This document shows positions 1-6,033 of a stretch of 34,365 nt of DNA, one piece after another. The notes below the pieces were generated by a model. The model had not been told where the DNA came from. It saw only the letters and a list, made by a program, of their open reading frames with translations, and made no database searches. A program made the translations under genes and the position numbers. The stretch is from JACRIM01 sp964605185. GTDB lineage: Bacteria > Planctomycetota > Phycisphaerae > UBA1845 > UTPLA1. Location: the NCBI GenBank assembly GCA_964605185.1, contig CAZSBF010000046.1, positions 1-34,365 of the forward strand, in the 5' to 3' direction. Within the stretch, counting starts at the first letter, position 1, and each line of letters starts with the position of its first letter.

Positions 1-147
1 GTGGGATGGGAATCCCACGTGAGTGCGTGCGAGATGGGAATGTCTCCAAGGCGACTCTTCGACACGCACGAGCGAGGGTGCTCACAGGTTGAAAACCTGT
101 GCCACACAATCCCATACACCGGCTGTGTCCGTTGAAAAGATTGGGGA
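1..147. other. Intergenic tail after the ABC operon, with two hairpins
   Basis: No gene is supported here. Bases 1-18 form a perfect 7-bp inverted repeat (gtgggat / atcccac, loop ggga). Bases 83-101 form a perfect 8-bp inverted repeat (cacaggtt / aacctgtg, loop gaa) followed directly by ccacac. Neither is followed by a T-run in either direction, so they do not look like classic intrinsic terminators, although the second may still end the minus-strand operon. The second belongs to the same palindromic family as the units at 3548-3629. Confidence 0.6.
83..107 (-). repeat. Palindromic repeat unit, TGTGGCAC family (copy 1)
   Basis: On the minus strand this reads GTGTGGCACAGG, a short loop, then ACCTGTG. 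The arms are 8 bp and perfect (83-90 with 94-101). The flanking 9-mer gtgccacac (99-107, plus strand) recurs exactly at 3566-3574 and 3587-3595. The arms differ in sequence from the other copies while pairing is kept, which suggests a structured REP-like or MITE-like unit. The family assignment is inference. Confidence 0.55.
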
Positions 148-1509
148 TCACTCGTGGCGCAGGGCGTCGATGGGGTGGAGGATGGCGGCTTTGAAGGCGG
201 GGATCATGCCGAAGAGGACGCCGACGCCGGCGGAGCAGGTTAAGCCCAGCGCGACGGCCCACATGGGGACATTGACCTTGACCATTGAGGGGTGAAGCGA
301 GGCAACATAACAAATCGAATAACCCAGAAAGACGCCGATGGAGCCGCCGACCACCGCCAGCACGACGGCCTCGGTTAAGAACTGGGCCATGATGTCGCGG
401 CGACGGCCGCCGACGGATTTGCGGAGGCCGATCTCGCGGGTGCGCTCGGTGACGGTGACGAGCATGACGTTCATGACGCCGATGCCGCCGACGATGAGGG
501 AGATGCCGACGATGCCGGCGAGGACGCTGGTGGCGGCGATTTTGACGCGCTCCAAATCGCGGAGCAATTCATCCTGGGTGTGCACGCGGAAGTCGCTGGT
601 GGTGCCGGGCGGGATGTTGTGGCGTTCGCGGAGGACGCGGGTGATCTGCAAGGCGCATTCGGCGGCGTCCTTTTCGCCGGTGGCTTCGACCATGAAGGGC
701 ATGAAGACGCGCATCTCGGGCCAGACCTTGAGCGCGGTGGTGTAAGGCACGACGACGACTTCATCGGGGTTGTCGTCCATGACTTTACCCTTGGGCTCCA
801 GGATGCCGAGGACGCGGAAGCGCTGGCCGGAGATATAAATGTCTTCTCCGACGATGCGCTCGTCGCACTGCAACTGGCGGAGCATGTCAGCGCCGAGGGC
901 GCAGACATAGGCGCCGCGATCGACCTCCAGCGGGCCGAAGAAGCGGCCCTTATCCACATAGAAACTTCGGATGGACTGGAACTCTTCGGTGGCGCCGCGG
1001 ATGCGCACGTTGGACACCTTGCTGCGGCCGAACTCGATGGTGGCCTGGGAGAAGATGATCGGCGAGATGCGGCGGACCTTGTCGCAGCGTGCGCCGACGG
1101 CGCGGACATCCTCCACATCCATGGTGACGCGGCCGAGGAGGATGTCTTTGAAACCTTCGGGGGAGTATGGAAAGACGAAGATGAGGTTGGTGCCGAAGCC
1201 GCGGATGATGTCGGTGACATAGTTGCCGAAGCCCTGGACCATGCTGACGACGGTGATGGTGCTGGTGACGCCGATGATGATGCCGAGGGTGGTGAGGACG
1301 CTGCGGCCCTTGTTGGCCCAGACCTGCACGAAGGCGGTGAGGATGTTTTGCCAGTGGCGGATGAAGCCGCCAGTGAGCAGGTGGGCCACCCTTGCGGCGC
1401 GCGACTCGGGCGGAATGGCGAATTTCGGATTACCCATGACAAACGGCGCGGCGAGCGCGGCCGTGCTGTGCGGCATCGAGTCATTCGTGATGGGCAATTC
1501 GCCGTTCAT
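148..1509 (-). CDS. FtsX/MacB-type ABC transporter permease (distal copy)
   Basis: This 453-residue inner-membrane permease belongs to the MacB/FtsX (type VII) class, which couples ATP hydrolysis to extracytoplasmic work or export rather than moving substrate through a classical channel. A first membrane segment follows the motif ANKGRSVLTTLGI (about residues 65-95). A large extracytoplasmic MacB-type core domain follows, then three C-terminal membrane segments with the FtsX signature around VTERTREIGLRKSVG, ending in HPIDALRHE. The ATG at 1507-1509 was chosen because it overlaps the stop of the upstream permease by 4 bases (ATGA), which implies translational coupling. An upstream in-frame start would run deep into that gene. 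The first 45 or so residues form an extension absent from the neighbouring copy and are encoded in an imperfect inverted repeat. Substrate unknown. Confidence 0.9.
   Translation of the reverse strand: MNGELPITNDSMPHSTAALAAPFVMGNPKFAIPPESRAARVAHLLTGGFIRHWQNILTAFVQVWANKGRSVLTTLGIIIGVTSTITVVSMVQGFGNYVTDIIRGFGTNLIFVFPYSPEGFKDILLGRVTMDVEDVRAVGARCDKVRRISPIIFSQATIEFGRSKVSNVRIRGATEEFQSIRSFYVDKGRFFGPLEVDRGAYVCALGADMLRQLQCDERIVGEDIYISGQRFRVLGILEPKGKVMDDNPDEVVVVPYTTALKVWPEMRVFMPFMVEATGEKDAAECALQITRVLRERHNIPPGTTSDFRVHTQDELLRDLERVKIAATSVLAGIVGISLIVGGIGVMNVMLVTVTERTREIGLRKSVGGRRRDIMAQFLTEAVVLAVVGGSIGVFLGYSICYVASLHPSMVKVNVPMWAVALGLTCSAGVGVLFGMIPAFKAAILHPIDALRHE
1417..1503. repeat. Imperfect inverted repeat inside the N-terminal coding region of the distal permease
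   Basis: Bases 1417-1440 and the reverse complement of 1480-1503 match at 18 of 24 positions. The outer 8 bases (ggcgaatt) and the last 5 (atgac) are identical. The repeat spans almost the whole stretch that encodes the extra N-terminus of the permease ending at 148. It looks like a palindromic element that became coding sequence; that history is inference. Confidence 0.45.
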
Positions 1510-2807
1510 TCGTGCCTCAGCGCGTCGATGGGGTGGAGGATGGATGCCTTGAAGGCGGGGAGGATGCCGAAGAGCATTCCCGCGCCGAGTGAGAAGCCGG
1601 TGGCAAGGGCGACGGACCACATGGGGACGCTGATGTCGACCATTTTCGGATGGAGCGAGGCGACGTAGGTGAAGGCATAGCCGAGGGCGATGCCGATGCC
1701 GCCGCCGGTGGTGCTGAGGACGACGGCTTCGGTGAGGAATTGGGCGAGGATGTCGCGGCGACGGGCGCCGACGCTCTTGCGCAGGCCGATCTCCTTGGTG
1801 CGCTCGGTCACGGAGACGAACATGACGTTCATGATGCCAATGCCGCCGACGATGAGGGAGATGCTGACGATGCCGGCGAGGAGGGCGGTGACGGCCATGC
1901 GTATCTTGTCGAACTGTTTGAGCATCTGATCCTGGCGCTGGACTTCGAAGTCGTTCTGGGTGCCGGGTTCGAGTTTGTGGCGGCGGCGAAGGACGCGGGT
2001 GAGTTCACCTTCGGCTTCGTTGATGAATTTTTCGTCGGAGGCTTCGCAGAGGAAGCGGAGGTCTTCGCGCTGGGAGGTGTAGAGGTTGAGGGCGGTGGTG
2101 TAGGGGATCATGACGGTTTGATCCTGATCCTCGCCCATGAAGCTGCCCTTGGTCTGAAGGATGCCGACGACGCGGAAGCGCTGATCGCGAATGATGACGT
2201 GTTCGCCGATGACGGATTCGTCGCACTCCAACAGCTTCAACATGGTGCGGCCGAGGACGCAGACGTTTTCGCTGTTCTCCACATCGATGGGGCCGAAGAA
2301 GCGGCCGGCGTCAGCGTAGTAATTTCGGATGACCTGGTAATCCTCGGTGACGCCGCGGATGGCGATCTGCGTGGCTTTGGCGCGGCCGTAGGCGACGTCG
2401 GTCTCGGTGAAGACGAAGGGGGTGATGCGGGAGATGTGCGGGGACTCGGCGGCGACGGCGCGGACGTCGTTCATGTCCAGGGTGACGCGGCCCATGCCGA
2501 AGGCGTCTTCATCCTGCGGCGTCCATGAGCGGACGATCATCTGCTTGGTGCCGTAGCCGCGGAGCATTTTGGACATGTAATCGCCGAAGCCCTGCACGAA
2601 GGCAACGACGGTGATGATGGCGGTGACGGCGATGATGATACCGAGGGTGGTGAGCAGGGAGCGGCCTTTGTTGGCCCAGATCTGGCTGAAGGCGGTGGTG
2701 ATGTTGGAGGCGTGGCGGAGGGTGGTGGTGCCGATGCGGATGCGGAGGGCGTTGGCGCGGGCAAGGAAGGCAGAGACGCCTGCCCCACTAAGGAATCGGG
2801 GCGTCAT
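1506..2807 (-). CDS. FtsX/MacB-type ABC transporter permease (proximal copy)
   Basis: This 433-residue inner-membrane permease is a paralogue of the next gene. It shares the block ANKGRS.LTTLGIII near residues 47-60, the extracytoplasmic core with RFFGPI(L)EV and CDE..(I/V)GE blocks, the FtsX block VTERT(K/R)EIGLRKSVG, and the C-terminus ILHPIDALRHE. Predicted topology is one N-terminal and three C-terminal membrane segments. Two different half-permeases behind one ATPase suggest a heterodimer. The ATG at 2805-2807 overlaps the stop of the ATPase gene by 4 bases, and its own stop overlaps the start of the second permease by 4 bases. The first 15 or so codons contain short palindromes (gcccc/ggggc and ggcag/ctgcc), so the extreme N-terminus may be repeat-derived. 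Substrate unknown. Confidence 0.9.
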   Translation of the reverse strand: MTPRFLSGAGVSAFLARANALRIRIGTTTLRHASNITTAFSQIWANKGRSLLTTLGIIIAVTAIITVVAFVQGFGDYMSKMLRGYGTKQMIVRSWTPQDEDAFGMGRVTLDMNDVRAVAAESPHISRITPFVFTETDVAYGRAKATQIAIRGVTEDYQVIRNYYADAGRFFGPIDVENSENVCVLGRTMLKLLECDESVIGEHVIIRDQRFRVVGILQTKGSFMGEDQDQTVMIPYTTALNLYTSQREDLRFLCEASDEKFINEAEGELTRVLRRRHKLEPGTQNDFEVQRQDQMLKQFDKIRMAVTALLAGIVSISLIVGGIGIMNVMFVSVTERTKEIGLRKSVGARRRDILAQFLTEAVVLSTTGGGIGIALGYAFTYVASLHPKMVDISVPMWSVALATGFSLGAGMLFGILPAFKASILHPIDALRHE

Positions 2808-3538
2808 GACGCGATCCTTTGTGACTCGACGGATTCCAGGCCCATGCTCGGTACGGTGTCGGAAGAGACGAGGCCGTCGCGGAGGGTGACCACGCGCTTG
2901 CAGCGCATGGCGATGTCGGGTTCGTGGGTGACGATGATGATGGTCTGGCCGGCGCCGTGGAGCATGTCGAAGACGGCCATGATTTCGTTACCCGTCTTGG
3001 TGTCGAGGTTTCCGGTGGGCTCGTCGGCGAGGATGATGGCGGGTTGTTGTGCGAGGGCGCGGGCGATGGCGACGCGCTGGCGCTGGCCGCCGGAGAGTTG
3101 GTTGGGGCGGTGTTTGGCGCGATCGGCGAGGCCGACCATTTCGAGGGCGGCGAGGGCGCGTTGTTTGCTCTTGGGAAGCTGCGAGTACATGAGCGGGAGT
3201 TGGACGTTCTTGAGCGCGGTCATGCGCGGGAGCAGCTCGAAGTTTTGAAAGACGAAGCCGATCTGTCGGCCACGGATTCGGGCAAGGCCGGACTGGGAGA
3301 GCTTGGCGACATCTTCACCGGCGAGGAAGTAGTCGCCCTCGGTGGGGACGTCGAGGCAGCCGAGGATGTTCATGAGGGTGGATTTGCCGGAACCCGATGG
3401 GCCCATGATGGCGACGAATTCGTTTTCGTGGATGGAGAGTGTGACGCCGCGAAGGGCGTGGACGAGTTCGGTGCCGACGCGATAGATCTTGCGCAGGTTG
3501 CGAAGTTCGATGAGTTTTTTGCGAGTGTCGGGGGTCAT
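2804..3538 (-). CDS. MacB/LolD-type ABC transporter ATPase
   Basis: This 244-residue cytoplasmic ATPase energises the two FtsX-type permeases encoded directly downstream. The motifs are complete: Walker A GPSGSGKS (about residues 46-53), Q-loop VFQNF (near 98), signature LSGGQ (148-152), Walker B IILADEP with the catalytic Glu (168-174), D-loop GNLD and H-loop His in VTHEP (near 205). The set and length fit the MacB/LolD family. The ATG at 3536-3538 gives the usual start of this family. The open frame continues upstream to 3661, but that part would be translated from palindromic repeats and is unlikely to be protein. The stop overlaps the next ATG by 4 bases. Confidence 0.95.
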   Translation of the reverse strand: MTPDTRKKLIELRNLRKIYRVGTELVHALRGVTLSIHENEFVAIMGPSGSGKSTLMNILGCLDVPTEGDYFLAGEDVAKLSQSGLARIRGRQIGFVFQNFELLPRMTALKNVQLPLMYSQLPKSKQRALAALEMVGLADRAKHRPNQLSGGQRQRVAIARALAQQPAIILADEPTGNLDTKTGNEIMAVFDMLHGAGQTIIIVTHEPDIAMRCKRVVTLRDGLVSSDTVPSMGLESVESQRIAS

Positions 3539-3547
3539 TGGTTGCTC

Positions 3548-3574
3548 GCACCGGCTATTAGCCGGTGCCACACA
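3548..3574 (-). repeat. Palindromic repeat unit, TGTGGCAC family (copy 2)
   Basis: A perfect 9-bp stem (3548-3556 gcaccggct with 3560-3568 agccggtgc) and a 3-base loop are followed by cacac. On the minus strand it reads GTGTGGCACCGGCT-AAT-AGCCGGTGC. The design matches copies 1 and 3 but the arm sequence differs. Confidence 0.6.
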
Positions 3575-3586
3575 AGAACAGTCGCC

Positions 3587-3629
3587 GTGCCACACTTGGA
3601 ACTTCACCGACTGATCGTCGGTGCCACAT
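3587..3629 (-). repeat. Palindromic repeat unit, TGTGGCAC family (copy 3)
   Basis: A perfect 7-bp stem (3605-3611 caccgac with 3617-3623 gtcggtg, loop tgatc) is followed by ccacat. It is preceded by another gtgccacac at 3587-3595. Together with copy 2 it forms a pair of units in the operon spacer. Confidence 0.55.
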
Positions 3630-3650
3630 AGCCGTACGGTATGGGTCGGA

Positions 3651-4994
3651 TTAGCCGGCACCGTTTTCGCCGGACTTGTCGTTGCCTTCGGCGAGGTGCT
3701 TCTCGTCCTTCTTTTCTTTTAGCTTCTTCTCGTCTTCCTTGGAGAGGGCGACTTTTTGGCCTTCCTTCAGTTGGTCGAGGCTGCGGTATGGGCCGGTGAT
3801 GACGGTTTCCTTCGCGTCGAGGCCGTTCTTCATTTCGACGAAGCGGCTGTCGGCGATCCCGGTGTCGACGAGGCGAACGCGGGCGACGTCGTTTTCTTTG
3901 ATGTACACGACTTTGATGTATTGCGCCTGGCGGGCCTGCTCGGAGAGGTCGCGGTTGCGAATGGCGTCGTATTTGCGGACGACATCCTCGGGCAGATCTT
4001 TTCTCATGCGATGGACGACGGCTTCGACCGGGATGGTGACGGCGTCGGATTGTTTGGCGACTTCGATTTCGACGTTGGAGGTCATGCCGGGACGTACGCG
4101 ATCGTCGTTGGACTGGACTTCGAGGATTGTTTCGAAGCTGACGACATCGCGGCCGACGACCTTGGTGCTCTTCGAAGCGACGCGGACGACCTGCGCGGGA
4201 ATGGACTTCTGCTGGTCGGCCTGGAGGAAGATGCGGGCCTTCTGGCCGGGCTTGACCATGGGGACGTCGACTTCATCGACGCGGGCGCGGACCTGCATTC
4301 TGGAGAGGTCGCTGATGGTCATGATGACGGTGCCGGGGTTATTCATGGTGCCGGTGACGACGATCTCGCCCTCTTTGACGCTGAGCTTGGAGATGATGCC
4401 GCCGATAGGGGCGGTGATGACGGTTTTCTTCAGGTCTTCCTTGAGCCGGGTGAGGTAGGCTTCGGATTCGGCGAGTTCCTGCAGGCGCATTTCGAGCAGG
4501 GCGCGGGATTTCTTAAACGTGGTGCTGTAGTCTTGGCGCTCTTTGTCGCTGGTGGCGTCGACCTCGGTGAGCTGGAGCTGGCGACGATAGTCGCGGTCGG
4601 CTTTTTCGGCCTCGGCTTCGGCGTCGACGATGGCGGCTCTTAGGCGGGCGACGCGGGCCATACCGGACTGGACCTCGGCGCGGAGATTGGAGTCGTTCAG
4701 GCGGCAGAGGAGATCGTCCTTCTTGACGATGTCGCCCTCTTTGACAGGCATTTCGTCGATCTTGGCGACGATTTCGGAGCGAACTTCGACTTCGAGGACG
4801 GCTTCGACATCGCCCGGGGCCTGGACGATCTGGGTGATTTCCTGGCGCGTGGGCTGGGCGATGCTGACGGTCAAAGGGACATCGTCGGCGACGTGGAGGA
4901 TCGGTTTGTCATCGGCGCCGCGGCGGAAGTAGCCGAGGCCGAAGATCACTCCGGCGACGACGACGAGGATGATGAGTGTCGCGAACTTACGCAT
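3651..4994 (-). CDS. MacA/HlyD-family periplasmic adaptor subunit
   Basis: This 447-residue membrane-fusion (adaptor) protein is a likely partner of the MacB-type ATPase and permeases downstream. An N-terminal membrane anchor or uncleaved signal (about residues 4-22) is followed by a lipoyl/barrel-sandwich half (AKIDEMPVKEGDIVKKDDLL). A long alpha-helical hairpin rich in Glu, Lys and Arg comes next, then the second barrel half (TAPIGGIISKLSVKEGEIV), beta-barrel and membrane-proximal domains. The C-terminal 30 or so residues are a charged Lys/Glu tail, unusual for the family. The ATG at 4992-4994 was chosen over a GTG 21 bases upstream because a GGGAG sequence sits correctly before the ATG. 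No TolC-like gene is in the window, so the outer-membrane partner is unknown. Confidence 0.88.
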   Translation of the reverse strand: MRKFATLIILVVVAGVIFGLGYFRRGADDKPILHVADDVPLTVSIAQPTRQEITQIVQAPGDVEAVLEVEVRSEIVAKIDEMPVKEGDIVKKDDLLCRLNDSNLRAEVQSGMARVARLRAAIVDAEAEAEKADRDYRRQLQLTEVDATSDKERQDYSTTFKKSRALLEMRLQELAESEAYLTRLKEDLKKTVITAPIGGIISKLSVKEGEIVVTGTMNNPGTVIMTISDLSRMQVRARVDEVDVPMVKPGQKARIFLQADQQKSIPAQVVRVASKSTKVVGRDVVSFETILEVQSNDDRVRPGMTSNVEIEVAKQSDAVTIPVEAVVHRMRKDLPEDVVRKYDAIRNRDLSEQARQAQYIKVVYIKENDVARVRLVDTGIADSRFVEMKNGLDAKETVITGPYRSLDQLKEGQKVALSKEDEKKLKEKKDEKHLAEGNDKSGENGAG

Positions 4995-5033
4995 TCTCTG
5001 TGCTCCCTGTGCCACTGTGTGTTGCGTGGACGG

Positions 5034-5792
5034 CTATCCGGCCATCGCTGGCAGATACTGCAGCCCAATAATCGCTCCGGTCGAACTGACGAACATGAGG
5101 CCGCAGGCGACAAAGGCTGCGCGGCGGCTGAGTTGGCGCGTGATGAGTAGACCCATGAGGATCAGAACCCAGAACCAAATTCGGAATGGATCGATGCCGG
5201 CGAGGACCGTCGGCTTGCCGGGCTCTGCTAGCAGGCGAAGCGACGTGTCCAGATCGAGGGTTCGGTAGGTCAGCATCATGAAGAGCCGCAGGGTCATGGC
5301 GGCGAGGTCGACAAACGCGGCATAGACACAGATCGACATCAACGTGTGCCACTCCGGCTTGCGACCGATCAATGCGACCGAGGCATACAGAATTGACGCG
5401 ATGATGAGCGAGGACACCAGCAGATATGTCGGTGCAAAGACGACGGCCGCGAGTCGCTGGACCATTCTCATGAACTGGCCGCCCTTGCGAACGGCATCCA
5501 TGGCGTCTTTCAGCTCCAGCTTGTCCACGACGCCGTATTGGGCTTTCTCGAGTTCGGCGAGTTGCTGCTCGGTTTGCTGATCGACGACGCGGTCGATGAG
5601 GCCGGTCTGTACCTGGGCATAGCCGACGAGGATGGCGAGCGCGAGGAGGACGACAAGGGCTTTCCCGTAGGCGCCGGTGTCCTCCATCCGGGAGAAGGCG
5701 GCGGAGGGGCGGACGAAAATCAGCGGGATATGGCGCAGACCGACCCCGCCGGATTCGACCTCAAGCGATGGATTCTCCGCAGTGCTCGCCAT
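5034..5792 (-). CDS. YIP1-family-like integral membrane protein
   Basis: This predicted inner-membrane protein of 252 residues has about five hydrophobic segments (near residues 45-65, 115-140, 150-175, 195-220 and 225-245). A charged soluble stretch rich in Gln and Glu lies after the first segment. The arrangement and the opening block (IFVRPSAAFSRM) resemble bacterial YIP1-domain proteins. That match is by overall pattern only, and the molecular role is unknown. It is the first gene of the putative minus-strand operon, 39 bases before the adaptor, so it may assist the ABC system. The ATG at 5790-5792 was preferred; an in-frame start 54 bases upstream would add a polar N-terminus that does not fit the family. 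Confidence 0.65.
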   Translation of the reverse strand: MASTAENPSLEVESGGVGLRHIPLIFVRPSAAFSRMEDTGAYGKALVVLLALAILVGYAQVQTGLIDRVVDQQTEQQLAELEKAQYGVVDKLELKDAMDAVRKGGQFMRMVQRLAAVVFAPTYLLVSSLIIASILYASVALIGRKPEWHTLMSICVYAAFVDLAAMTLRLFMMLTYRTLDLDTSLRLLAEPGKPTVLAGIDPFRIWFWVLILMGLLITRQLSRRAAFVACGLMFVSSTGAIIGLQYLPAMAG

Positions 5793-6033
5793 TCCCAAGT
5801 CACCCGCCGTCAAGCATTTAGAACGAGAAACGGAGGCCAGCGTCACACGCGGCCCACGATATGTATTGTAGCGAACGCCGGGTTTATTAACGATGGCGAA
5901 TAGGGCTGCGTTCGCGTGAAAACGGGGGGTTCGTGAATGCGCCTGCCGATGGGCGTTGTTAGACCCCGGCGTGCCCCGCGTTTAATCTGCGTCCGTTAAG
6001 AACCAATCCTCCTCACCAGGAAAGGGTATCCCC
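5793..6033. other. Divergent intergenic region between the ABC operon and the M16 protease gene
   Basis: This 241-base region must hold promoters for both directions. On the minus strand a TACAAT (complement of 5865-5870) would make a fair -10 box about 70 bases before the YIP1-like gene, but no good -35 lies at the right distance. On the plus strand TTTAAT at 5981-5986 is a possible -10 box with only weak -35 candidates (TTGTTA at 5956-5961, spacer 19). No gene is seen. Confidence 0.35.
6018..6026 (+). promoter_or_regulatory. Ribosome binding site for the M16 protease gene
   Basis: AGGAAAGGG at 6018-6026 lies 7 bases before the GTG at 6034. It supports that GTG as the true start, and the start also places a clean signal peptide at the N-terminus. 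Confidence 0.65.

Larger units (their letters stand above)
3539..3650. other. Gap between adaptor and ATPase genes, filled with palindromic repeats
   Basis: This 112-base spacer inside an otherwise tight operon consists largely of two hairpins and three copies of the 9-mer gtgccacac or a near copy (3566-3574, 3587-3595, and 3622-3629 with one difference at the end). No gene is supported. Transcribed from the minus strand, it would form two strong stem-loops between the adaptor and ATPase cistrons, where such units can affect mRNA stability or relative expression. That role is inference. Confidence 0.6.

Noticed and set aside
83..101. Hairpin read as an intrinsic terminator of the ABC operon
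   Set aside because: No U-tract follows in the minus-strand direction, and the same unit occurs in mid-operon at 3548.
580..1668. Long plus-strand frame of 362 codons opposite the permease gene
   Set aside because: Its composition (runs of Ala, Asp, Glu, Gly) is the mirror of the GC-rich permease on the minus strand, and it has no motif or ribosome binding site.
1650..2528. Plus-strand frame of 292 codons, very acidic
   Set aside because: It lies opposite the proximal permease, which has clear FtsX motifs; the acidic composition is a shadow effect.
3548..3629. Possible CRISPR-like repeat pair
   Set aside because: Only two units with different arm sequences and no regular spacers.
3539..3661. 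Upstream extension of the ATPase frame
   Set aside because: The extra 41 codons would be translated from palindromic repeats, and ATPases of this family start about 10 residues before the first strand, as the ATG at 3538 gives.
2924..4643. Plus-strand frames of 235 and 295 codons opposite the ATPase and adaptor
   Set aside because: Antisense shadows of genes with complete family motifs.
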